A DNA stretch of 64,000 nt from Bacteroidota bacterium (GTDB taxonomy: Bacteria; Bacteroidota; Ignavibacteria; UBA10030; SZUA-254). The stretch spans positions 1 through 64,000 of the forward strand of contig JAGVIE010000030.1 in the NCBI GenBank assembly GCA_020056225.1, in the 5' to 3' direction. Positions 1-9,796 of this stretch are shown here, in pieces. Position numbers and translations under genes: made by a program. The notes beneath the pieces were generated by a model, which searched no databases, was not told where the DNA came from, and saw only the letters and a program-made list of their open reading frames with translations. Numbering within the stretch: the first letter of the stretch is position 1; each line of letters begins with the position of its first letter.

Positions 1-201
1 CTTCTTCTTCTGACTTGTTCTGCTTCCATTTCGGACTTCTCCTTTTCTCTAATATACTGGCTTTTCTCTCTGTCCGAAAATTAGGGGGAAGATCAGAGTG
101 TAGCTGGATGGTTATCGGATGAGGGTGAGTTAAGGGATGGCTATGGAAATATTATACAGGATAATATAATTAATTTTACTCCAAATGACCATACTACCAA
201 T

Positions 202-3200
202 TTGCATCCTGTATTTAAAAAACGTTTGGCTTCTTCAAAAAATACTGCGCTCGGATCAAATGGGCAAACAAAACTTGTTACAACGAATCTTGGCTATGGC
301 ACACTAACGTACTTAACATACGAGAGTGGAGATGGAATATTTACAACATATTCATCGGACGACGGCGCAACATGGTTTAAGGAATGGCCCATTGAGGGCT
401 TACCAACTGCAACAACTATCTACCGAAATCCAACAAACGTCATAAATCCGAATAATAATGAAATCAGGCGTATCTATGAACAGGTAAAGTATCAAAATTC
501 AAACTGGATACATAGCATACGATGGGATGGTGCGGTAGCAGATGTTATTAACAATTTTGATATTCATGATCAACTAGGAAATAGTTTTATTGGTCAAAAG
601 GATTATCGTGCTGTACCAGTCGCGACAACCATCAAGGCTCAAGGAGGTGAACCGTCATTACTCCTTGCGGCATGGTTATCGAATGGAACAATCGAATGTG
701 GTATCGGAGCATTTAATGAAAGTTCATTTGGGGTAGGATTTGGATCAATAAATTTCTCTCAGATAGCAACTCTAAATAATCAGATAAACAATCCAACCAA
801 TCTTGCCATAGCTGCAACGAGGGGGTTATCATCAAATCTATTGGCAAATCAGAATACTGATTCATCAGGCAGCAGCACAAACTCAATAACAATTCCATTA
901 ACTTTTTACTGTTATATTGTTTGGGAAGAACCGGGCGGAATAAAACTTGCGATCGGGTCATCATCATCGCTTTCACCAGGTTCAAGTGATCTCAATTGGG
1001 CATCTCCAATAACAATCGCGGCAAATATTGGCAGCGAAACAAATGCTAAACCAACCATAGTTCTTAATGGAGAAAATAATATAATTATCGCTTGGGAATA
1101 TCGAAACGGTACTCAGGGGAATATCAAAGTAGAGAAATTAAATGGGAGTCAATATATTGACGGATGGACGTTTGAGAATTCTTCGGGTGAAAATAATTAC
1201 CCATGGTCGCCCACATTGAGCGATTATCGATATAATCCACTGAAGTCGAATGATTTAACATTATCCTGGCATACTTCCCAGGGTATCGTCGCTGCACAAT
1301 ATGTATCGGGAAATTGGACTTTACCATACATAATCGAGAAAGATGGTCAAAGTGCAAGCATAGAAATGACAATGAGTACATCCTCAAGCGATAGAACGGT
1401 TGTATATCTCAACTCATTACAGGTGCCGTATTATAACTTCAAGACAAAGTTAATTTCTCAACCGACGGAGATCAGCAGTGTTGTTTCTGCAGGCTGGAAT
1501 TTAGTTAGTGTACCAGACATAGTTGGAGATTTCACTAAAACAGCTGTGTATAAAACTGCAAGTTCAGATGCGTTCGCATATGAAGGAAGCTATGTATCAA
1601 AGACCATGCTAACAAATGGACCAGGTTATTGGGTTAAATATGATCAAGATCCAAATCCAAATTTTAGTTATGTCGGTACGGGATTAAACAACCTCCCTAT
1701 AACTGTCCAGAGTGGTTGGAACATTATTGGCTCAATTTCATTACCGGTAGAAACCAATACTATAACACCCGCCGGGAACGTTATTTCAGATTATTTAGAA
1801 TACGATCCAATTACCGGATATACATTAGCAACTACCATTGAACCCGGTCGCGGTTATTGGGTAAAGGTAAATAGCTCGGGAAGTCTAATACTAAACGCAG
1901 CAGCACCACCAATAAATCAATCTCTACCATCAGCACAAGAACCGCCTCTGCCTCCCGGCGCACCTTCAAAGCCGAGATTATTATCACCCGATAGCAACGC
2001 TGTCAATCAACTGATATCATTAACATTTAGCTGGTATCAGGTAGATGGCGCAACAACGTATCGCTTCCAGCTATCTACATCATCTACATTCAGCACATTA
2101 GTCGTACACGACTCAACACTTACGACAAACTCTAAATCGGTTTCATCATTATCATACAACACATCATATTACTGGAGAGTGAAGGCGACAAACGAGAATG
2201 GCTCCAGCTACTGGTCGAATGTATGGAAGATAACTACAACGAGTCCGCCGCAGGTGCCGCCGCCCGCGCCTTTGCTCTCATCACCTGCGAATAATGCAAT
2301 AGATCAAAATAATTCATTATTTCTCAATTGGAACTCATCAACGGGTGCAACGCAGTACAGACTGCAAGTATCGCGTTATTCGACTTTCAGTTCGCTGGTT
2401 ATAGATTATCCAAATCTTCCGGCTATATCGTGTTTGGTTTCTTACCTATCGTACAGCACAAAATATTACTGGCGTGTGAATGCATCCAACAGCAGTGGAA
2501 CAAGTAGCTGGTCAACTATTTGGAACTTCACGACTAAGAGCGCACCGCCGCCCGATCCTTGTCCAACATATACTTCATACGCCATGATGGATGCAATAGT
2601 TGTTTCCGATTCTCTTGGAAACGAGCAGACACTGTACCTGCGCAACAAAGGACTCGCACTTGGGAAAGGAATGAAATCTAACGAGGAAATGCCGCCCGAG
2701 CCGCCGCCCGGTTGGTTTCACGCTAAATTCCATTCAGGGAAATTTTTAGAAACTATAAAATCGGGGAAAGAGAAGACAATCTTTCCGTTAAAAATCAGGG
2801 ATGCCGTATATCCGCTAACGATTCGTTGGGATATCAAGGAAGATAATTTAACGAATCACAGGCTAAAGATACACGACGGACAGAATTCTGAAGAAGTGAA
2901 TATGAATGGAGTTGGGCAAACTAAAGTCGAGAAAAGTAATAACGGCAATAAGACTATTATCATCGAATCGGCTGCAAGTCAACCACCGTGTGATCCGCAG
3001 GATAATAAAACGGCAAGATTGGACGGTGAAGAAATTACAACCTCGCCGACTCCGATGCCGACAGAGTTCAAACTATTACAGAATACTCCTAATCCATTCA
3101 ATCCCATCACGGAAATTCGTTATGAACTTCCGGAAGAATTGTACGTCGTGTTGAAAATCTACGACGTGCTGGGACAGGAGATACAAACACTAGTACACGA

Positions 3201-3345
3201 AACGCAATCCGCCGGATATAAAACTGTAACGTTCGACGGAAGTAATCTTTCATCAGGAGTGTATTATTACCGGATAGATGCCGCGAGTACGTCTAATCCA
3301 AGTAAATCATACTCGGAGATGATGAAGATGATTTTAGTGAAGTAA
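202..3345 (+). CDS. Secreted multidomain protein with two fibronectin-III-like repeats, GWNLVSVP/GYWVK modules and a T9SS type A C-terminal sorting domain; 5' end uncertain
   Basis: C-term FKLLQNTPNPFNPITEIRYELPEELYVVLKIYDVLGQEIQTL...SSGVYYYRI; two tandem 'YYWRVKATN' modules; TTG start is arbitrary because the frame stays open upstream to the stop at 82-84. Confidence 0.7.
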   Translation: MHPVFKKRLASSKNTALGSNGQTKLVTTNLGYGTLTYLTYESGDGIFTTYSSDDGATWFKEWPIEGLPTATTIYRNPTNVINPNNNEIRRIYEQVKYQNSNWIHSIRWDGAVADVINNFDIHDQLGNSFIGQKDYRAVPVATTIKAQGGEPSLLLAAWLSNGTIECGIGAFNESSFGVGFGSINFSQIATLNNQINNPTNLAIAATRGLSSNLLANQNTDSSGSSTNSITIPLTFYCYIVWEEPGGIKLAIGSSSSLSPGSSDLNWASPITIAANIGSETNAKPTIVLNGENNIIIAWEYRNGTQGNIKVEKLNGSQYIDGWTFENSSGENNYPWSPTLSDYRYNPLKSNDLTLSWHTSQGIVAAQYVSGNWTLPYIIEKDGQSASIEMTMSTSSSDRTVVYLNSLQVPYYNFKTKLISQPTEISSVVSAGWNLVSVPDIVGDFTKTAVYKTASSDAFAYEGSYVSKTMLTNGPGYWVKYDQDPNPNFSYVGTGLNNLPITVQSGWNIIGSISLPVETNTITPAGNVISDYLEYDPITGYTLATTIEPGRGYWVKVNSSGSLILNAAAPPINQSLPSAQEPPLPPGAPSKPRLLSPDSNAVNQLISLTFSWYQVDGATTYRFQLSTSSTFSTLVVHDSTLTTNSKSVSSLSYNTSYYWRVKATNENGSSYWSNVWKITTTSPPQVPPPAPLLSSPANNAIDQNNSLFLNWNSSTGATQYRLQVSRYSTFSSLVIDYPNLPAISCLVSYLSYSTKYYWRVNASNSSGTSSWSTIWNFTTKSAPPPDPCPTYTSYAMMDAIVVSDSLGNEQTLYLRNKGLALGKGMKSNEEMPPEPPPGWFHAKFHSGKFLETIKSGKEKTIFPLKIRDAVYPLTIRWDIKEDNLTNHRLKIHDGQNSEEVNMNGVGQTKVEKSNNGNKTIIIESAASQPPCDPQDNKTARLDGEEITTSPTPMPTEFKLLQNTPNPFNPITEIRYELPEELYVVLKIYDVLGQEIQTLVHETQSAGYKTVTFDGSNLSSGVYYYRIDAASTSNPSKSYSEMMKMILVK

Positions 3346-3370
3346 GGAACATCAAATTTATTGAAATAAA

Positions 3371-3403
3371 AAATCCCGATAGGTTTTATTACTATCGGGA
3401 TTT
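3371..3403. terminator. Bidirectional rho-independent terminator between convergent genes
   Basis: AAATCCCGATAG-gttttatta-CTATCGGGATTT, perfect 12-bp stem with A/T flanks. Confidence 0.8.
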
Positions 3404-3426
3404 TGCTTCGTGTATATCGAATTACC

Positions 3427-4599
3427 TCAGGCAGTTAGGGCTTCCTCGGCTACCTTTGACAATTCGGAGGGAGTAAATGGCTTTGGTATGAAGTTAAACG
3501 CGCCGGCTTTTGTCGCTTCAATAGCAGTATCAATAGAGGCAAAACCGGTGACCATTATTACAGGGACTTCGGGATAATTACTCTTAATCGAATCGAGAAC
3601 TTCCAATCCGCTTCTTTTCGGCATCTTCAAATCCAATATTACGAGATCGTATTTGTTCAGCTTCATCTTCTGCATGGCAGAATCGACATCGAATGCTTCT
3701 TCAACCGCACAGCTTTGCTTAGAAAGTATCCGGCGTACGCTGTGGCAAACAATCGGCTCATCATCGATTACGAGAACGTTGTGTTTCGCGGTTGCATCTC
3801 TGCCGTACAGTGCCGCGCGGGGAATGTCTGATCGATCTAAACAGTTGATATAATCGGCGCTTGTGTACCTTTCGACTTCCGATGTGTTAAACGGCATATC
3901 GACATCTATTAGATCCACTGTCGCGCGAAAAACTTTTACAGATTTTGTGCGGACTTTATCTTTCTTCTCAATCGGGCATTCAGTCGTACATTCTCTGCCG
4001 TCCAGCACAACTTTGCGGCAGTCACGTTTTCCGGTGTGGCAATATGCTTTGTCGGCAATTTTCTTAGCAAGCGGTACATCTGAGTGAGTTAGAGCTTCAA
4101 CATATTCTTTCGAAGTGGCGCGCTCGACCTCGATTTCATTAAACGGCATATCGACATCGATGTTGCCTGATATTGTTTCATCCGCTTGCGGTAGCAGGGT
4201 TTGTTGTTTCGCACGTGTTTCAACTTTTACTTTTCTATTGGTGAGAACTTTTTCAGTTATCTCGGTCAGCTCATCGGGCGTGAACGGTTTCGGCAGATAA
4301 CTGGAAGCGCCCAATTTCGTTGCCTTCACCGCTGATTCAATAGATGCGTAACCGGTGATCATTACAACTTCAAGCTCGGGATAATGATCGCGAATTATTT
4401 GAAGCAGCTCCATACCGTTGGTTTTCGGCATCATCAAATCGGTAATAACAAGATCGTACGATGTGTTGCTTATTTTCTGTATCGCACTTTCAACATCGAG
4501 CGCGTTCTCGACAGTGTAGCCTTTGCGTGATAATATTTTCTTTATGCTATGGCATACAATTTCTTCGTCGTCCACTATTAAAATTTTCTCGGTAATCAT
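3427..4599 (-). CDS. Response regulator with two receiver domains and a Cys-containing linker carrying two DVDMPFN motifs
   Basis: Two REC domains (KILIVDDEEIVCHS..., VLVIDDEPIVCHS...) with duplicated 'IDVDMPFN..EVER.TS..Y' segments between; start set at MITEKILIVDDEE. Confidence 0.85.
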   Translation of the reverse strand: MITEKILIVDDEEIVCHSIKKILSRKGYTVENALDVESAIQKISNTSYDLVITDLMMPKTNGMELLQIIRDHYPELEVVMITGYASIESAVKATKLGASSYLPKPFTPDELTEITEKVLTNRKVKVETRAKQQTLLPQADETISGNIDVDMPFNEIEVERATSKEYVEALTHSDVPLAKKIADKAYCHTGKRDCRKVVLDGRECTTECPIEKKDKVRTKSVKVFRATVDLIDVDMPFNTSEVERYTSADYINCLDRSDIPRAALYGRDATAKHNVLVIDDEPIVCHSVRRILSKQSCAVEEAFDVDSAMQKMKLNKYDLVILDLKMPKRSGLEVLDSIKSNYPEVPVIMVTGFASIDTAIEATKAGAFNFIPKPFTPSELSKVAEEALTA

Positions 4600-4661
4600 T
4601 GTTTTTATCCTTATAAAGTATATTGTGATGATTTTCGTTTTCAATACTGGATTATAGACTT

Positions 4662-4676
4662 ACAATGATTGTGCCA
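4662..4676 (-). promoter_or_regulatory. Candidate sigma54 (-24/-12) promoter for the dual-REC gene
   Basis: Minus strand TGGCACAATCATTGT versus consensus TGGCACG-N4-TTGC; about 50 nt of leader to the start codon. Confidence 0.55.
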
Positions 4677-4873
4677 ACAGGATTAGTGGAAAGTAGATTG
4701 GGGTGTAACTTGTTATGAAGCAATGAATTACACCTGAAGACGCGGACAGATTACGGACGTTGACAATAATACATTTATCTTGACAATACTTTCAAAATAA
4801 ATAATATCGTACCTATTTCCCGGAAAATCTATTGCAACAGCCGAATAAGAAAAATATTCATGTGCATGTTTTG

Positions 4874-6274
4874 TTATGCAGGGTGGCTGGGTTTTGAAAT
4901 TCCATATTTTCTCATCAATGCCTGGAAATTTGAACGCTGCATGTTTGCTTCGCGCGACGCTTTAGAAACGTTCCAATCGTTCCGAATGAGAGCCTCGGCA
5001 ATAAATAATTTTTCTATCTCCTGAACAGATGCTTCCCGGATCTGCTTTTTTAAAGTTTTTAACTCTTCGCTGTTTTTAGGAATTAAAGATCGGACGTACG
5101 CGTCGGCTCTGAAAAGTGCAGCAGATACATGAACCGGCTCGATCTCATCACCTTCTACCAATATCAACAGGCGTTCGATAGTATGTTCAAGCTCCCGAAC
5201 ATTTCCGGGCCAGTGATAATTCATTAATGATTCGATTGTTTCAGTTTGAATTTTAGGAATGGGTTTATCGTTTTTCGCGCAATATTTCTTTAGAAAGTAC
5301 ATCGCAAGCTCAGGGATATCATCCTTCCGCTCTCGTAACGATGGAAGCTTGATCGGAAATACGTTAAGTCGATAGTATAAATCTTCCCTGAACTTACCGC
5401 TTCCCACAAGTTTAGTGAGGTTTTGATTGGTAGCAAAAATTAAACGCACATCGGCATGTTTTACTACCGTACTTCCGACAGGCATGAATTCTTTTTCTTG
5501 AAGTATTCTCAGCAATCGCGCCTGAGTTTCAACCGGTAAGTTGCCTATCTCGTCCAGGAAAATCGTTCCACGGTTGGCGGCATCGAAAATTCCCTGCTTA
5601 TCGGCGTGAGCTCCGGTAAAAGACCCTTTAATGTGTCCGAATAATTCACTCTCTAATAATGTGCTTGAAAGGGTCGTTAAATCCAGCGCGAAATATTTTT
5701 CATTTTTTCTTCTACTCAGATTGTGAACGGCTTTAGCTGTTAAATCTTTACCGGTGCCACTTTCACCTATGATCAAAACGGTACTGTCGGTCTGCGCAAC
5801 CTTTTGAATTAACCGGTACGTTTCCTGCATCTTCGAACTTTTGCCTATGATTCCTTCGAAACCTTCTTCAGGAGAATAAGTATAATCTTCTGAGGAAAGC
5901 TGGATAATTTTCCTCTTCTCAAGAGCGCGATTCAATATAGCAAGCAGTTCACTCGGCGTAAACGGTTTGGGAAGGTAATCGAACGCGCCGCTGCGCATCG
6001 TCTCTATAGCGGAAGCGATTGTCGCGTATCCAGTAATTACTACTACAAGCGTTTCGGGATATTTTTGTTTAACGGTTTGTAAAACTTCCATCCCGCCGAC
6101 ATCCATCATTTTAAGATCTGTAAAAATTACGTCAAATTTTTCTTCATCCAATATTCTAAGCGCATCTTTACCGGATGTTGCGTATTTCACAGAGTGCCCG
6201 GCACGAAGGAAAATTTTCTCACAGCTTTTACAGATGACAAGTTCGTCGTCGACTATTAATAAGTTTGCTTCCAT
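4874..6274 (-). CDS. NtrC-family sigma54-dependent response regulator (REC-AAA+-HTH)
   Basis: REC domain; GESGTGKD Walker A; ELFGHIKGSFTGAHADKQG (GAFTGA-like); C-terminal Fis-type HTH. Confidence 0.95.
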   Translation of the reverse strand: MEANLLIVDDELVICKSCEKIFLRAGHSVKYATSGKDALRILDEEKFDVIFTDLKMMDVGGMEVLQTVKQKYPETLVVVITGYATIASAIETMRSGAFDYLPKPFTPSELLAILNRALEKRKIIQLSSEDYTYSPEEGFEGIIGKSSKMQETYRLIQKVAQTDSTVLIIGESGTGKDLTAKAVHNLSRRKNEKYFALDLTTLSSTLLESELFGHIKGSFTGAHADKQGIFDAANRGTIFLDEIGNLPVETQARLLRILQEKEFMPVGSTVVKHADVRLIFATNQNLTKLVGSGKFREDLYYRLNVFPIKLPSLRERKDDIPELAMYFLKKYCAKNDKPIPKIQTETIESLMNYHWPGNVRELEHTIERLLILVEGDEIEPVHVSAALFRADAYVRSLIPKNSEELKTLKKQIREASVQEIEKLFIAEALIRNDWNVSKASREANMQRSNFQALMRKYGISKPSHPA

Positions 6275-6277
6275 TGT

Positions 6278-8260
6278 TTATTCACTTTCTTGCGAATATA
6301 TTGGTAATCGAATTGTGAATTTTGTTCCTTCCCCGGGTTTACTTTCTATGTTGATATCGCCGCCATGCTGTTCTATGATACCGTAACTTATGGAAAGTCC
6401 AAGACCGGTTCCCTGTTCCTTTGTTGTAAAAAAGGGATCGAATATTTTTTCTTTAATATCATCCGATATTCCGGTGCCAGTATCAGTAAAACGTATCAGT
6501 ATTGAATCGCCCAGCTCGGCAAGTTTTGATTCTATGGTGAGAGAGCCGCCTTTTGCCATAGCCTCGGATGCATTAATGATGATATTGACAAAAACCTGTT
6601 GAATCTGGTCTCTGTCTGCCATAACCTCGGGGATGTTTTCCGATAATTCTTTTTGGATTACAATGTTGCGGAATGAAGTCTGATTTCTCACCAAGAGAAT
6701 TATGTTTTCAATGATTGAGTTGATATCGATTAATTGCTTCTGAGGCTTAGTCTGCCTGGCAAAATCGAGCAGTCGTTTTACAATTTCACGGCAGCGAATC
6801 GTTTCCTTGACGATAACTTCCACATCTTCACGACGCGGGTCTGCTTTTTCAAGATCGTCCAGCAGTAAACTGCTGTTCGTAAGAATTCCTGTCAGCGGGT
6901 TATTGATTTCATGAGCAACTCCTGCCGCGAGCTTGCCAAGTGAAGCCAGTTTCTCAGAACGGAAGAGCTGAGAGTGTATTTTTCTAATTTCTTCAGTTCG
7001 TTCCAACACTTTTTTTTCAAGCGTATTGCCCCATTCCTCAATTTCCAGCTTCTCTCGTTCTAATTCTTTTGCCATTTGATTGAGTGAAGCGGCAAGATGT
7101 TCGATTTCACGCGGTGCATGAACGGTTATCGTTTGACTATAGTTTCCTTCCGCAATATTATCGGCAGCATTTTCAATTTTTTTAAGCGGAGTAGAAATTT
7201 TTTTAGCCTGATTGACGGCAACTGTTATAATAAGAACGATCCCGAGCAGCGCGATCCCGAGAAATATTGCTAAAGTGTTTTTAAGTATGTCCTCGAAGGG
7301 TTGCTCAAGTACGCCGACATATAATATGCCGATAATATTATTATCGATGTCGCGGATGGGTTCATATGCGCTTATATACAAAGCGTTTACGACGAAAGCC
7401 TCGCCAACATAACGCCTTCCTCCGGATAAAACCGAATCATAAACTTCTTCGGAGACGAGTGTTGAGATGGCGCGAGTGCCGTCTTCGTTTTTTACGTTGG
7501 TTGAAATACGAAGATCACCCTGGAATATCGTAGCTGTACCGATTTCTCTTCCCTTGTAGACTTCTCCTTCGTGAACGATCTCTTTGATTTTATCGACGAT
7601 CTCAAAATTTCGGTTAATTAAAATACCGCCAAGCAAAATACCAAGAAAATTTCCCTGATCATCAAGGATCGGTACTGCGGTTTTTAACATCAACCCGGAA
7701 GACTCCTGTTTATCTTTATGCGGTTTTGCTTTTGGGGTAGGTATTACATCCATCAGAGCTTGAGCCGCAAGTTCAGGTGACTCACGCATAAGATATTCTC
7801 GCGTAACTATATCGGTTCCACCGGCTAATCTTTTCGTAGCAATTGCACGGGAAATTAATTTGTCCTCCTTCAGATTATCACCGAATGCGAAAGCATTGTG
7901 CCCGCGGCTGATCACTTTCCCATTTTTGTCGACGATAGTTAATATATCGAGCTTTTCACGTTGCAGTGTTCTCTGCAAATCTTTCTGAAGGAATGTTGAG
8001 TTATTCTCAATAACAGCTTTGACTATGAGACTCCTTGCGGTAGTAAGCCGAGCGATGTTTTCTATCTGAGAAATTTTATTTCGATAAATTTCACGCGCGG
8101 AATTTAGATCGGAAATCGTTTTTGTTTCAGCGCGCGTATATATCTGATGTTGAATGATTTTCACACCAACCATACCGGTGATGATCGAAGGGACGAGAAT
8201 GGCGATCGTGAAATACAGAATTAATTGTGATTGTATGCTTTTTGTAGATAGCGTTTTCAT
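6278..8260 (-). CDS. Membrane sensor histidine kinase (Cache-like sensor, HAMP, HisKA, HATPase)
   Basis: Two TM segments flanking a sensor domain; HAMP; GVAHEINNPLTGI H-box; GTGLGLSISYGIIEQHGG. Confidence 0.93.
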   Translation of the reverse strand: MKTLSTKSIQSQLILYFTIAILVPSIITGMVGVKIIQHQIYTRAETKTISDLNSAREIYRNKISQIENIARLTTARSLIVKAVIENNSTFLQKDLQRTLQREKLDILTIVDKNGKVISRGHNAFAFGDNLKEDKLISRAIATKRLAGGTDIVTREYLMRESPELAAQALMDVIPTPKAKPHKDKQESSGLMLKTAVPILDDQGNFLGILLGGILINRNFEIVDKIKEIVHEGEVYKGREIGTATIFQGDLRISTNVKNEDGTRAISTLVSEEVYDSVLSGGRRYVGEAFVVNALYISAYEPIRDIDNNIIGILYVGVLEQPFEDILKNTLAIFLGIALLGIVLIITVAVNQAKKISTPLKKIENAADNIAEGNYSQTITVHAPREIEHLAASLNQMAKELEREKLEIEEWGNTLEKKVLERTEEIRKIHSQLFRSEKLASLGKLAAGVAHEINNPLTGILTNSSLLLDDLEKADPRREDVEVIVKETIRCREIVKRLLDFARQTKPQKQLIDINSIIENIILLVRNQTSFRNIVIQKELSENIPEVMADRDQIQQVFVNIIINASEAMAKGGSLTIESKLAELGDSILIRFTDTGTGISDDIKEKIFDPFFTTKEQGTGLGLSISYGIIEQHGGDINIESKPGEGTKFTIRLPIYSQESE

Positions 8261-8565
8261 AATGGATGGGTAATTGTGAATCAAATTCTAATAAATAAAA
8301 TAGAGAAAAGAAAGACAAAAAAAAATTATTTGCAACGATTATTCGGCAAGGTAATTATACAACAACCATTCATGTATATATATTGCTGTGGAAGAGGGCA
8401 AAGTTCCTAATAAGATTATTTTGTCCTAATTTTTATGTTTGCGTATATATATATTATTGTTATTAAATATGAGAACTGAAAAAAAAGATTTCGCATATCT
8501 GAAAACCAATTTTATGGATACAATCAAATTTTAATAAAAAAAGCTAAGATATCTTTGCTATGCGC

Positions 8566-8580
8566 TGGCACGATAGTTGT
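8566..8580 (+). promoter_or_regulatory. Candidate sigma54 promoter upstream of the hdr/hydrogenase cluster
   Basis: TGGCACGATAGTTGT, preceded by C; matches YTGGCACG-N4-TTGC except the final C. Confidence 0.6.
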
Positions 8581-9110
8581 CCCATACACAATGCTTAGTG
8601 TCCATAAAAATATATTTAATCTGTTAGGATGATTAACAGACTATTTTATCTGAAAATCATTAGAACGTTTTAATCGATATGGGCATACGGTTCACTCTTT
8701 CTACCAAGTTCGTCGTTCTTAACTAATTCAAATAGTTTGCATGTAATGTGCAATACTAATTCTGTTGTAGTTTTTCTGGTAGCTTACGATTATTTGGGTG
8801 AATATGCTCGGCATTAATAATATTACTCTAACAAAACGTTATACTTCTCCGTGGGGTATGTTTGTAAGCATTTCTATAATTGATACCGAAAGAAAAAATA
8901 ATGCGATCCGGGAAAAAAGCTCCATCGCAGCAATCCCCAAGACTTTTCTGAGTCATTTCTATCAGATTCCTCTTAATTTCAATCTTCATACAATCGCTAA
9001 TACTCCCGTTGTTTTACATTCACCAAAAGAAAGCTCTAGTTTTAAATCCAAGATAATACTCCGTTCCAATTTGAAAAGATATCATACATCTATTGTATAA
9101 AGGGCATACT

Positions 9111-9794
9111 ATGGCTGCAACGTCACATATACCATTTTCCATGTCACACACAGAGGCTGAGCTCCGGCAAATATTTCTAGAACAAGTAAAACAAATTCCA
9201 TCGGGTGAACGAATCAAGCGTTGCATTCAATGCGGATCATGCACAGGCTCTTGCCCCGTAAGTTATGCAATGGATATTTCCCCCCGCGAGTTAATAGCCT
9301 TGTTCCGCGCCGGTGAAATGGAAACAATTATGAAAAGCCGTACTATCTGGATATGCGCGTCTTGTTATGTTTGCACAACGCGTTGTCCATCGGGAATCAA
9401 AATTACAGACATAATGTATGCTTTAAAACGGACAGCAATGGAAAAAAAATATGAATCCAAAGCACCGCAAGTACAGATTTTGGCAAACTTGTTTATAGAG
9501 AACCTGATGGCATACGGACGCCTCCACGAGGGAACACTGATCAGAAAATATTATATGAAGATGGATTTAAAAAAATTATTTGGAATGATTCCCCTTGCCA
9601 GGAAGATGTATAAAACAAAGCGAATCGCACTTTTCCCTAAGAAGATCAAAGCACATGAGGCTTTATCGCGTATAATTAAAAAGGCAAACGAAATAGAAGT
9701 GCGGCATTTACCCGAACCGATAGAATATTCGCCTGAATATGTCGGTTATAAGGCAGTAGGAGAATTAGAACTCGAATCAAAGAAAGGGAATTAA
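9111..9794 (+). CDS. hdrC: Heterodisulfide reductase subunit C-like Fe-S protein
   Basis: CIQCGSCTGSCP and CASCYVCTTRCP 4Fe-4S motifs; adjacent to hdrB; start at MAATSH. Confidence 0.88.
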   Translation: MAATSHIPFSMSHTEAELRQIFLEQVKQIPSGERIKRCIQCGSCTGSCPVSYAMDISPRELIALFRAGEMETIMKSRTIWICASCYVCTTRCPSGIKITDIMYALKRTAMEKKYESKAPQVQILANLFIENLMAYGRLHEGTLIRKYYMKMDLKKLFGMIPLARKMYKTKRIALFPKKIKAHEALSRIIKKANEIEVRHLPEPIEYSPEYVGYKAVGELELESKKGN

Positions 9795-9796
9795 CC

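Noticed and set aside
713-985. Antisense ORFs overlapping clear genes (this one and similar short ORFs throughout the track)
   Set aside because: They lie opposite well-supported CDSs, have no family motifs and look like translation shadow.
8798-9100. 100-aa ORF between the sigma54 site and hdrC
   Set aside because: No recognisable family, no clear RBS, atypical composition; more likely untranslated leader.
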